The notes under the pieces: model-generated
The model's database searches: none
Told to the model about the DNA's origin: nothing
The model's input: only the letters and a program-made list of their open reading frames with translations
Assembly (NCBI GenBank): GCA_012511095.1
Contig: JAAZGT010000066.1
Span: 1-7,088 of the forward strand
Length of the DNA: 7,088 nucleotides
Source: Alcaligenaceae bacterium
GTDB lineage: Bacteria > Pseudomonadota > Gammaproteobacteria > Burkholderiales > Burkholderiaceae_B
Reading direction: 5' to 3'
Made by a program: the position numbers and the translations under genes
In this document: positions 1 to 5,920 of the stretch, one piece after another
Numbering within the stretch: the stretch's first letter is position 1
How the letters are laid out: every line of letters starts with the position of its first letter

Positions 1-651
1 AGCTAAAGCCTCGGCTAATACCTTGGCCGCTGGCTCTAATAAGCGCGAGTGGAATGGTGCCGACACTGGTAAAGGTAAGGCGCGTCTGGCGCCCGCCTCT
101 TTAGCTAATGCACATACACGGTCGATAGCCTCTTTGTGGCCTGCAACCACTACCTGAGCAGGTGCATTAAAGTTAACTGCTTCAACGTAATTATCATCGG
201 TGCTAGCTTCTTGACAAACCTTGAGTACCACATCGTCATCAAGGCCAAGAATTGCAGCCATACCACCCATACCGACAGGCACAGCTGTTTGCATCGCATC
301 TGCGCGTACACGCACTAAGCGTACGGCATCAGTTAGTGTAAGACTACCTGCCGCTGTCAGCGCAGTGTACTCACCTAAGCTATGACCCGCCACAATCTCA
401 GGCGCTTTACCACCGGCCTCTAAATAAGCCTGATACATGGCATAGCTAGAAGCTAACATTATTGGTTGAGTGTTGGTGGTTAAGTTTAAGTCCTCGGCAG
501 GACCTTGGGCAGCTAAAGCGGTTAAATCTTGATCTAAGGCTTGACTCGCCTCATCCATTACAGCTTTAACTGCACTGTTATCAGCCCAACTATCAAGCAT
601 ACCTACGCTTTGAGAACCTTGACCTGGAAACACAAACGCCAACTTAGTCAT
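1..651 (-). CDS. fabD: Malonyl-CoA:ACP transacylase FabD (partial, C-terminus beyond left edge)
   Basis: FabD moves the malonyl group from malonyl-CoA to acyl carrier protein in the cytoplasm, supplying the two-carbon donor for fatty acid synthesis. I translated the reverse strand from the ATG at 649-651; it stays open for 217 codons to the window edge. It begins MTKLAFVFPGQGSQ, the family's N-terminal motif. The nucleophile elbow GHSLGEY lies at residues 89-95 with Ser91. Arg116 (in RVRA) fits the malonate-binding arginine, and His201 (in APFHS) fits the catalytic histidine. About 90-100 C-terminal residues of a usual ~310 are missing because of the window boundary, not a break in the gene. 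An SD-like GGTGG ends six bases before the ATG. It follows fabH by 63 bases in the same direction and is the last visible gene of the yceD-rpmF-plsX-fabH-fabD operon; fabG and acpP commonly come next. Confidence 0.97.
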   Translation of the reverse strand, partial: MTKLAFVFPGQGSQSVGMLDSWADNSAVKAVMDEASQALDQDLTALAAQGPAEDLNLTTNTQPIMLASSYAMYQAYLEAGGKAPEIVAGHSLGEYTALTAAGSLTLTDAVRLVRVRADAMQTAVPVGMGGMAAILGLDDDVVLKVCQEASTDDNYVEAVNFNAPAQVVVAGHKEAIDRVCALAKEAGARRALPLPVSAPFHSRLLEPAAKVLAEALA

Positions 652-663
652 AACTAACCACCC

Positions 664-709
664 TAATGAATTTTTTTAATGAATTTCTTTAATTTTTAAT
701 ATTTAAAAA
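664..709 (-). repeat. AT-rich 13-bp tandem repeat and AT hairpin in the fabH-fabD spacer
   Basis: On the plus strand TAATGAATTT occurs at 664-673 and again at 677-686, a 13-base period, with a degenerate third copy from 690 (TAATTTTT). Next to it, TTTTTAA (693-699) and TTAAAAA (703-709) can pair around a 3-base loop. The block fills most of the 63-base spacer and would form an A/U-rich 5' leader for fabD in the minus-strand transcript. A role as translation enhancer or mRNA cleavage site is only a guess; it may be simple slippage in AT-rich DNA. Confidence 0.5.
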
Positions 710-714
710 ATCAA

Positions 715-1695
715 CTAGATTCTAACGAGTACTGAACCCCAAGTAAAGCCACCGCCCACACCTTGCAATAGGACGAGCTGGCCCTCTTTAATGCGACCGT
801 CGCGACAGGCCTCATCAAAGGCTAATGGCACACTGGCGGCAGAGGTGTTAGCGTGTTTATCAACCGTAACAACAACACGATCTTCGGGTAAGCCCAGCTT
901 ACGACCTAAGGCATTGATGATGCGTAAATTAGCCTGATGCGGCACAAAGAAATCAATCTCTTCGTGATTAATACCGGCTTTTTCGCAGACATCAAGAGCA
1001 GAACGCTCAAGCAGACTAACTGCCTTTTTAAATACAGCTTGACCATCCATACGCATAAATGGATCGCCAAGCACTGCACCATGCGACACACGCGCAGGCA
1101 CATGAAGAATCTTTTCAAAATCACCGTCGGCATTAAGCTGAGTCGCTAAAATACCTGGCTCAGATGAGGCCTCTAAGATAATAGCGCCAGCGCCATCACC
1201 AAAGAGCACGCAGGTGCCTCGATCTTGCCAGTCTAAAATGCGGGTAAAAGTCTCGGCACCAATAACTAAGGCACGCTTAACATTACCGCTACGAATCATG
1301 CTATCAGCTACTGTAACGGCATAAACGAAGCCACTACAGACAGCTTGCACATCAAATGCCATGGCATGATTAGTCATGCCAAGCTTGGACTGCACAATAC
1401 ACGCTGTGCTAGGAAAAATCATATCAGGCGTAGTCGTTGCAACAATGATTAAATCAATGTCATCTACCCCTAGCCCCGCTTTTTCTAAAGCGTTTTTAGC
1501 AGCTTCTACAGCCAAATCACTGGTTTGAACACCGTCCTCGGCAATATAGCGCTGACGAATACCGGTGCGCGATTGAATCCACTCATCTGAGGTTTCTACA
1601 CCCTGTTTAGCTAACTTTTCTGCCAGCTCATCATTAGAGATAGGGGATTGAGGTAAAGCACTTCCGTGACCGATGATTTTGGCGTATTGATGCAC
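715..1695 (-). CDS. fabH: 3-oxoacyl-ACP synthase III (FabH)
   Basis: FabH starts each fatty acid by condensing acetyl-CoA with malonyl-ACP to acetoacetyl-ACP, working as a cytoplasmic homodimer of thiolase fold. The 326-residue product has the usual length (E. coli 317) and the full catalytic triad: Cys120 in AVCSGF, His253 in PHQANLRI and Asn283 in HANTSAAS. The N-terminal RTGIRQR (43-49) and the glycine-rich C-terminal GVGGGFTWGS (312-321) are also typical. The start codon is GTG at 1693-1695 (MHQYAKIIGHGSALP). No in-frame ATG lies between it and the plsX stop, and AGGAG stands six bases upstream. plsX ends 36 bases before this start, so the two are surely cotranscribed, and fabD follows. 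Nothing suggests transfer or damage. Confidence 0.98.
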   Translation of the reverse strand: MHQYAKIIGHGSALPQSPISNDELAEKLAKQGVETSDEWIQSRTGIRQRYIAEDGVQTSDLAVEAAKNALEKAGLGVDDIDLIIVATTTPDMIFPSTACIVQSKLGMTNHAMAFDVQAVCSGFVYAVTVADSMIRSGNVKRALVIGAETFTRILDWQDRGTCVLFGDGAGAIILEASSEPGILATQLNADGDFEKILHVPARVSHGAVLGDPFMRMDGQAVFKKAVSLLERSALDVCEKAGINHEEIDFFVPHQANLRIINALGRKLGLPEDRVVVTVDKHANTSAASVPLAFDEACRDGRIKEGQLVLLQGVGGGFTWGSVLVRI

Positions 1696-1701
1696 TAGGG
1701 A

Positions 1702-1706
1702 CTCCT
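1702..1706 (-). promoter_or_regulatory. Shine-Dalgarno AGGAG that fixes the GTG start of fabH
   Basis: The reverse strand reads AGGAG, six bases, then GTG. This is the best ribosome binding site near the 5' end of fabH. It decides for the GTG at 1695, because the open frame upstream to the plsX stop has no ATG. Confidence 0.8.
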
Positions 1707-1731
1707 GTATGATGGAACAATTCAGAACGAA

Positions 1732-2826
1732 TTAGAAGCGGGACTCGGTAGAATCGGTAGCCGCTTCAACTGGTTTTGCTGATGCCTGTTGCTCAGACTC
1801 AAGCATATCGCCTGATTTTAAAGCATTACTCTGCTCTACGCTATGGATGATTTTACTTAGAAGATTACTCTCAACAGCACCCCTTGCGCGCTCAACCGCA
1901 CAAGCAAAGGCTAAGATGTCTGCTGAACCATGGCTCTTAAAGACCACACCACGCAGACCGAGTAGCGCGGCGCCATTGTAGCGACGATTATCTAAACGCT
2001 TACGCAATCGGCCGAAAACCGGAATAGATAACAGCGCAGCCAACTTACTAAATAAGTTACGCTTAAACTCGCCCTTAATCTGGCTCAGGATCATACTGGC
2101 AGTACCTTCGATTGCTTTGAGCACTGCATTACCCACAAAACCGTCACAGACGATGACATCGGTAGTGCCCTTGAAGATGTCATCACCTTCGACATTACCG
2201 TAGAAATTTAAATGGCTGTTTTTAAGTAATTGAGCAGCTTGCTTAACTTGTTCGTTGCCCTTGATATCCTCTTGACCAATATTAAGAATACCCACAGAAG
2301 GCGCCTCAACATGATCAATGGCTTGCACTAAGGCAGAGCCCATAATACCGAATTCGAGCAAATGCTCAGCACTACAATCAACGTTAGCGCCAAGATCAAG
2401 CACGGTGGTTCCACCGCCCTTAACATTAGGTAAAGCAGTTGCAATAGCAGGACGATCAATGCCTGGAAGCATTTTGAGAACGAAGCGCGACAGGGCCATA
2501 AGTGCCCCTGTGTTGCCCGAAGAGACGCACGCGTCAGCTCGACCATCTTTGACACAAGTGATGGCGACACGCATGGAAGAATCTTTTTTGCGGCGCAAGG
2601 CCACCTCAACCGGGTCATCCATAGTGACAACCTCGGTTGCAGAAACAATCTCAAATTGAGACCGATCATTAGGCTTAGCCTTATCTAGAGCGGCTTCAAT
2701 CTGATCGACCAAACCTACTAATAAAAAACGCGTATCAGGGTAGCGGTTAGCCACCTTAACCGTACCAGGTACAGTTACGGTTAGGCCCTCATCGCCACCC
2801 ATACAGTCAATAGCAATTTTGATCAC
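1732..2826 (-). CDS. plsX: Phosphate acyltransferase PlsX (acyl-ACP:phosphate acyltransferase)
   Basis: PlsX makes acyl-phosphate from acyl-ACP and inorganic phosphate. PlsY then uses it to acylate glycerol-3-phosphate, so PlsX links fatty acid synthesis to phospholipid synthesis at the membrane surface. The 364-residue product carries the family signatures: IDCMGGDEG (6-14), SSGNTGAL (102-109), LDLGANVDC (143-151), GNVEGDDIFKG (210-220), DGFVGN (228-233) and YNGAALLGLRGVVFKSHGSA (283-302). The start is GTG at 2824-2826, needed to include the conserved IDCMGGD; no good Shine-Dalgarno precedes it. The last 30 or so residues (about 335-364) form a polar tail rich in Ser, Glu and Ala, beyond the conserved domain. 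It lies 69 bases after rpmF, with a hairpin in the gap, and 36 bases before fabH. Confidence 0.97.
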   Translation of the reverse strand: MIKIAIDCMGGDEGLTVTVPGTVKVANRYPDTRFLLVGLVDQIEAALDKAKPNDRSQFEIVSATEVVTMDDPVEVALRRKKDSSMRVAITCVKDGRADACVSSGNTGALMALSRFVLKMLPGIDRPAIATALPNVKGGGTTVLDLGANVDCSAEHLLEFGIMGSALVQAIDHVEAPSVGILNIGQEDIKGNEQVKQAAQLLKNSHLNFYGNVEGDDIFKGTTDVIVCDGFVGNAVLKAIEGTASMILSQIKGEFKRNLFSKLAALLSIPVFGRLRKRLDNRRYNGAALLGLRGVVFKSHGSADILAFACAVERARGAVESNLLSKIIHSVEQSNALKSGDMLESEQQASAKPVEAATDSTESRF

Positions 2827-2850
2827 GACAATAAGAGTTAATCTAAATTT

Positions 2851-2887
2851 TCATCACTACTTATAAAGAAGATACAAGTAGTGGTGA
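2851..2887 (-). promoter_or_regulatory. 12-bp hairpin in the rpmF-plsX spacer
   Basis: TCATCACTACTT (2851-2862) and AAGTAGTGGTGA (2876-2887) are inverted repeats that differ at one position, around a 13-base loop. In the minus-strand transcript the 12-bp stem has one mismatch (C opposite A); read from the plus strand the same position is a T-G wobble. No T-run follows the stem on either strand, so it is not a standard intrinsic terminator. It sits 24 bases before the plsX GTG, which lacks a clear Shine-Dalgarno. An mRNA-processing or stability element, or a modulator of plsX translation, is plausible but unproven. Confidence 0.6.
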
Positions 2888-2895
2888 ATAATTAA

Positions 2896-3078
2896 TTACT
2901 CGTCGCTTTTAGATTTAATAACCTGACGACCACGGTAGAAGCCGTTAGGGCTAATGTGGTGACGTCTGTGTAACTCACCTGTTGTAGCTTCGATAGCCAC
3001 GCCAGGCTCACTTAAACGGTCGTGTGAACGACGCATACCACGTCTTGATGGTGATTTTTTGGTTTGCTGAACAGCCAT
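2896..3078 (-). CDS. rpmF: 50S ribosomal protein L32 (bL32)
   Basis: L32 is a small basic protein of the large ribosomal subunit. The 60-residue product begins MAVQQTKKSPSRRGMRRSHD and contains RRHHISPNGFYRGRQVI, both diagnostic. It has no cysteine, so it is the zinc-free form usual in proteobacteria. The ATG at 3076-3078 has GGAG five bases upstream. The sequence HHISPNGFYRG with a KSKSDE end resembles betaproteobacterial L32 as I remember it. It follows yceD by 111 AT-rich bases holding a terminator-like hairpin and a 14-bp palindrome, and precedes plsX by 69 bases. Joining L32 to lipid genes in one operon is a known arrangement that may match ribosome and membrane synthesis. Confidence 0.98.
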   Translation of the reverse strand: MAVQQTKKSPSRRGMRRSHDRLSEPGVAIEATTGELHRRHHISPNGFYRGRQVIKSKSDE

Positions 3079-3092
3079 GATGACTCCAAATA

Positions 3093-3106
3093 CAAATAAT
3101 TATTTG
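3093..3106. repeat. Perfect 14-bp palindrome in the rpmF leader
   Basis: CAAATAATTATTTG reads the same on both strands and lies 14 bases before the rpmF ATG, just upstream of its Shine-Dalgarno. A second small inverted repeat, CTCT (3107-3110) and AGAG (3117-3120), adjoins it. It could be a dimeric-protein operator or a weak AU hairpin in the leader. In such AT-rich DNA it could also arise by chance, so function is not claimed. Confidence 0.4.
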
Positions 3107-3149
3107 CTCTATTAAAAGAGAACAAAAAAGAATATAAAATTAAATTAGT

Positions 3150-3177
3150 AAAAAACCCACTGGGATTTACCCAGGAA
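3150..3177 (-). terminator. Terminator-like hairpin (possible attenuator) between yceD and rpmF
   Basis: In the minus-strand transcript CTGGG (3170-3174) pairs with CCCAG (3160-3164) around a TAAAT loop. With a one-base bulge, TTC before it can pair with GGG after it (two of these pairs are G-U). TTTTTT (3150-3155) follows at once. The form is that of a weak intrinsic terminator 13 bases after the yceD stop. Partial read-through would let rpmF be expressed at a different level from yceD. The short stem makes efficiency doubtful. Confidence 0.4.
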
Positions 3178-3189
3178 ACTAAACGAGCC

Positions 3190-3771
3190 CTAGTCTTTCT
3201 TTAGTTTTTCCAGAACAGCAAAAGGAGACTCCTCTGCTGGTGTGGCGTACTCGTCAAGTAAGGCCTGACCCTCTTCACAATCTTCATGACTAGGCATAAA
3301 AGGCAAAGCTAAAATAAGCTCATCCTCAATCAATTCTAGTATATCTAGATAGGGATTTGCCAGGACCTTTTCATATTCGTCTAGTACAACCTCGCCCGAA
3401 TCACTTACCTCTTCGAACTGATTCTCGGCCCTTACGACCTCAACAGTAGACTCTGCGGTCAGAGGATATCGAAAAGGCTTCATGCAACGCTGACATGTTA
3501 CGACTGGGTCTGCTTCAATATAAAAATGAAGTAAATACCGACCATCGGGGTAGATTTCACTAGATAACTGCTCGCCATCTACCTGCCAGTCTACTCGATT
3601 AAGCTCTTGAGCTTGCTCTAAGGTCTCGGTTGCCAGCTTTTGTGTTGGTAAATCTGAGCTAAAACGTCTAAAATGACTAACCTCAGTTTCACCAGTTAGT
3701 GGTTCAGTTTTTGCGGTTTCAACGTTAGGGCGCTGTTGAGCAATAAAAGCATAAACATCTATTTTGCGCAT
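3190..3771 (-). CDS. yceD: YceD family protein (DUF177), 23S rRNA/L32-linked accumulation factor
   Basis: This is the DUF177 family, nearly always encoded directly before rpmF. Its plant and E. coli members have been linked to 23S rRNA accumulation or processing; the biochemical activity is not settled. The 193-residue product (E. coli about 173) shows the family's Cys pair in CQRCMKPF (Cys93, Cys96), the acidic ELIEDELILALPFMPSHEDC block (146-165, ending in a third cysteine) and the C-terminal SPFAVLEKLK. Residues 14-35 look polar and variable. The ATG at 3769-3771 has purine-rich GAG and AAAGG upstream. It is the first gene of the operon, with a strong promoter ending just before it, and it diverges from maf across 70 bases. 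Confidence 0.93.
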   Translation of the reverse strand: MRKIDVYAFIAQQRPNVETAKTEPLTGETEVSHFRRFSSDLPTQKLATETLEQAQELNRVDWQVDGEQLSSEIYPDGRYLLHFYIEADPVVTCQRCMKPFRYPLTAESTVEVVRAENQFEEVSDSGEVVLDEYEKVLANPYLDILELIEDELILALPFMPSHEDCEEGQALLDEYATPAEESPFAVLEKLKKD

Positions 3772-3775
3772 AGCC

Positions 3776-3805
3776 TTTACTCGCTACCACGTAAAAACAT
3801 AGAAT
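3776..3805 (+). promoter_or_regulatory. Candidate sigma70 promoter for maf and the methyltransferase
   Basis: TTTACT (3776-3781) as -35 and TAGAAT (3800-3805) as -10 are separated by 18 bases, matching consensus at 4/6 and 5/6. Transcription would begin near 3812, about 30 bases before the maf ATG. The -10 shares bases with the opposite-strand -10 of the yceD promoter. It is weaker than the yceD promoter and could be a chance match. Confidence 0.4.
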
Positions 3806-3833
3806 AATAACCCTTTTTACCCACATAGGTCAA
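3804..3833 (-). promoter_or_regulatory. Sigma70-type promoter of the yceD-rpmF-plsX-fabH-fabD operon
   Basis: On the reverse strand TTGACC (plus-strand 3828-3833) and TATTAT (3804-3809) each match the -35 and -10 consensus at 5 of 6 positions, with an 18-base spacer. Transcription should start near 3797, giving a leader of about 25 bases before the yceD ATG. The -35 box lies only 8 bases from the maf start codon, so the element is squeezed between two divergent genes. Confidence 0.75.
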
Positions 3834-3841
3834 TTAAAATA

Positions 3842-4456
3842 ATGAGTTTAGCCTCGAATTGTCTTATTCTTGCTTCAACCTCTCCGTACAGACGCGCTAT
3901 GTTAGAGCGCTTCGGAATTCCCTTTAAGGTTGAACCATCCTCAGTTGATGAAACCCCACAACCCAATGAAAGCCCCACCGAGCTCAGTCTACGATTAGCC
4001 GCTGCTAAAGCCAAAGTGGTGGCCGATAAGTTTCCTGGCAGCATTGTCATAGGTGCCGATCAGGTCGCAACGCTTGGTCATGAGCCCATCGGCAAAGCGG
4101 GCAGCTACGAGGCAGCTTTTAAGCAATTAAAACAGCTTTCTGGCCAAGTGGTGCAATTCCATAGCGCTTTAGCTGTCACTAATGGCAACGAAACCCTAGT
4201 TCAAGATGTACTCACTGCTTGTCATTTCCGCAAACTAAGCGATGAGGAAATTCATCACTACTTAGAATTCGACCAACCTTTTGATACCGCAGGTAGCGCT
4301 AAGGCAGAGTCTTTAGGCATTACATTAATGGAATCCATCCGTAGCGATGACCCCACAGCAATTATCGGACTACCTTTAATTGAGTTGTCGCGCATGTTAC
4401 GTCACTTTGGCCTTAATCCAACCTTAGCGGCGATTGTGCCAAGCCCCACCAAATAA
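3842..4456 (+). CDS. maf: Maf family nucleotide pyrophosphatase, YceF type (7-methyl-GTP pyrophosphatase)
   Basis: Maf proteins hydrolyse non-canonical or modified nucleoside triphosphates to the monophosphate and pyrophosphate. The YceF branch prefers 7-methyl-GTP. The 204-residue product has ASTSPYRR (11-18), the SVDETP block (34-39), IGADQV with the likely catalytic Asp73 (70-75), and DTAGSAKAESLGI (148-160). The ending NPTLAAIVPSPTK is slightly longer than in E. coli YceF, which it otherwise resembles in SPWRR/SPYRR, HFR-LSEEEI and GLPLI. The ATG at 3842 has only a weak AGG well upstream, so translation may be modest. It diverges from yceD, as in E. coli, and the methyltransferase start follows 21 bases after its stop. 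Confidence 0.95.
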   Translation: MSLASNCLILASTSPYRRAMLERFGIPFKVEPSSVDETPQPNESPTELSLRLAAAKAKVVADKFPGSIVIGADQVATLGHEPIGKAGSYEAAFKQLKQLSGQVVQFHSALAVTNGNETLVQDVLTACHFRKLSDEEIHHYLEFDQPFDTAGSAKAESLGITLMESIRSDDPTAIIGLPLIELSRMLRHFGLNPTLAAIVPSPTK

Positions 4457-4477
4457 TTATTGATTAAGCAATACATC

Positions 4478-5188
4478 ATGAGCAATAAAACATTACACCT
4501 TATTCCTGTTGGCTTAAGTGACAGCCCTAGCACTCAATGGTTACCCTCGGATGTCCAGCAATTAGCCGCTAGGCTAGATACCTACATTGCTGAAAATGCC
4601 AAAACCGCTCGCGCTTTTTTAAAACTAATCGACACACAACACACCCTACAAGACGTAACTATTCATAGTCTTAGCAATAAAACGCCTACACAAGACATCC
4701 AAGCTTGGCTTAAGGCTATCCCAGCAGGTGGCGAAATCGGCTTGGTTTCAGAGGCAGGTTGCCCTGCGGTTGCCGACCCAGGCGCCAATGTCGTCGCTGA
4801 GGCACACAAATTGGGAATACGAGTAGTTCCTTGGGTGGGACCAAGTTCGTTACTTTTGGGTTTAATGGCCAGCGGTTTAAACGGCCAACAATTTGCCTTC
4901 AACGGCTATGCCCCTGTTAAAGCCGATGAGCGCGCCAAACAACTTAAGCAATGGGAACAACAATCGCGCCGTTTAAAGCAAACACAATTATTTATAGAAA
5001 CACCCTATAGAAACGAGGCCATGTTTGCAAGCTTATTACAAAACCTCAATGGCAACACCCGTCTTTGTGTAGCACGTGATATTACGGGTAAAAACGAATG
5101 GATAAAAACCGCCACTGTTGCCCAGTGGAAAAGTCAGCCCGCTCCCTCTTTAGACAAACAAGCCACTTTGTTTTTATTTTTAGCCTAA
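4478..5188 (+). CDS. RsmI-like SAM-dependent methyltransferase (tetrapyrrole methylase fold, COG0313), substrate unknown
   Basis: The product resembles RsmI, which 2'-O-methylates C1402 of 16S rRNA, but seems to be a separate shorter subfamily often found beside maf in betaproteobacteria. Numbered from the ATG at 4478 (236 residues), it has LHLIPVGL near the N-terminus, VSEAGCPAVADPG (90-102; RsmI has SDAGTPLINDPG), VPWVGPSS (117-124), ETPYR (174-178) and ARDITG (199-204). RsmI's EDTRHT is here ENAKTA (39-44), and RsmI's C-terminal extension is absent. An in-frame TTG at 4460 would add six residues, but neither start has a strong Shine-Dalgarno; I prefer the ATG because LHLIPVGL then sits where the family has it. 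It is probably cotranscribed with maf and ends just before a strong terminator. The family is sure, the substrate is not. Confidence 0.88.
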   Translation: MSNKTLHLIPVGLSDSPSTQWLPSDVQQLAARLDTYIAENAKTARAFLKLIDTQHTLQDVTIHSLSNKTPTQDIQAWLKAIPAGGEIGLVSEAGCPAVADPGANVVAEAHKLGIRVVPWVGPSSLLLGLMASGLNGQQFAFNGYAPVKADERAKQLKQWEQQSRRLKQTQLFIETPYRNEAMFASLLQNLNGNTRLCVARDITGKNEWIKTATVAQWKSQPAPSLDKQATLFLFLA

Positions 5189-5201
5189 AAACAAATGAAA
5201 A

Positions 5202-5229
5202 CTGGTGCTTAAAATTAATTAAGCACCAG
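5202..5229. terminator. Bidirectional intrinsic terminator between convergent genes
   Basis: CTGGTGCTTAA (5202-5212) and TTAAGCACCAG (5219-5229) form a perfect 11-bp stem with a 6-base AT loop. On the plus strand CTCTTTT follows; on the minus strand TTTTC and later TTTTT follow. It lies 13 bases after the methyltransferase stop and 24 bases beyond the stop of the opposing membrane-protein gene, so it can end both operons. A second small inverted repeat, ATAGCA (5241-5246) and TGCTAT (5252-5257), overlaps the latter stop codon. Confidence 0.85.
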
Positions 5230-5253
5230 CTCTTTTCCCTATAGCACTACATG

Positions 5254-5913
5254 CTATTTCTCATCTCGGTCTTTGGGCTTTATCTCATCTAATTGCTTAG
5301 CAACCTCGCGACGCATGCTGTAATAAGCATAAACACGCCAAATCAATAACAAAGAAACTAAGCTAAAAAGTATGCGATCGCCAATCGTGACATCAAAACT
5401 AGATACCATGTAATAGATCCAGAAAATCGCCACCACATAAATGGCCGAATGGATGCGACGCCACCAAATACCCAAGTTATGCATAGACTGATGACTAGCC
5501 GTTAAGACCATCGGCACCATCAATAATAAGGCAAATAAAGCTGCCCACAAGGATGGGTTAAGACTAAAGGCCATATAAACCGCAGTGCCATTAAACTCAT
5601 AAAGCCAAAAAATAGCAAGCCATTGGGCAAAGGCATAAGCAAAAGCTGCTAAACCTAAGGGTCGCCTAATAATTGCCAGATTAGGTTGATCTAAGGCTCT
5701 AGATACTGGTGTAATCGCAAGTGTAAGCATTAGCATGAACAAACAAGCAGCGGCCAAATAATAAACCAATAGCTCTGCACTAAACACATGGCCCTCATGA
5801 CGCGCGGAAAAGCTTACCCAAAGCGCAATTAGACCAGGCGCTAAACATAAAATATAAATATGAGTTAATAAACTACGAATTAACTCCTCGGGCCACTGCT
5901 TTTTTTGATTCAT
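5254..5913 (-). CDS. Divergent MsrQ/ferric-reductase-like membrane protein lacking expected haem ligands
   Basis: A 219-residue inner-membrane protein with about six hydrophobic segments (roughly 16-36, 46-66, 85-105, 119-139, 156-172, 180-197) and charged ends. The pattern LTLAITPVSRALDQ (63-76), RRPLGLAAFAYAFAQ (83-97) and WWRRIHSAIYVVAIFWIYY (150-168) matches MsrQ (YedZ), the haem-binding quinol-oxidising partner of the periplasmic methionine sulfoxide reductase MsrP. Aligned by eye to E. coli MsrQ from memory, ligand His91 is Gln97 here, His151 is kept as His155, and His164 is Tyr168. His141 and His145 are extra histidines. No msrP is in the window. It may therefore bind one haem, bind haem differently, or not bind it. 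The start is 7 bases after the HAD gene stop, with only a weak AGAG upstream, suggesting translational coupling. The fold assignment is fairly sure; the function is unknown. Confidence 0.72.
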   Translation of the reverse strand: MNQKKQWPEELIRSLLTHIYILCLAPGLIALWVSFSARHEGHVFSAELLVYYLAAACLFMLMLTLAITPVSRALDQPNLAIIRRPLGLAAFAYAFAQWLAIFWLYEFNGTAVYMAFSLNPSLWAALFALLLMVPMVLTASHQSMHNLGIWWRRIHSAIYVVAIFWIYYMVSSFDVTIGDRILFSLVSLLLIWRVYAYYSMRREVAKQLDEIKPKDRDEK

Positions 5914-5920
5914 AGACTAA

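Noticed and set aside
136..318. 60-codon plus-strand open frame near the left edge
   Set aside because: It is antisense to fabD, whose reverse-strand frame is intact here with active-site motifs.
906..1149. Short open frames on both strands inside fabH
   Set aside because: They overlap the conserved fabH coding frame and have no family features.
2318..2669. Two open frames of 113 codons on opposite strands inside plsX
   Set aside because: Both lie wholly within the well-supported plsX reading frame, show no recognisable domain, and are other-frame shadows of it.
3110..3150. TATATT as a -10 box of an internal rpmF promoter
   Set aside because: No acceptable -35 stands 16-18 bases upstream; such hexamers are expected in this AT-rich spacer.
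3817..4050. 77-codon minus-strand frame across the maf start and the yceD promoter
   Set aside because: It is antisense to the conserved start of maf and has no recognisable domain; the promoter and maf explain this stretch better.
4460..4462. TTG as the start of the methyltransferase
   Set aside because: It adds only six unconserved residues and has no Shine-Dalgarno; the ATG at 4478 is more likely, though not proved.
4663..4902. 79-codon minus-strand frame inside the methyltransferase gene
   Set aside because: It is antisense to the SEAGCPAVADPG motif region of the real gene and has no family features.
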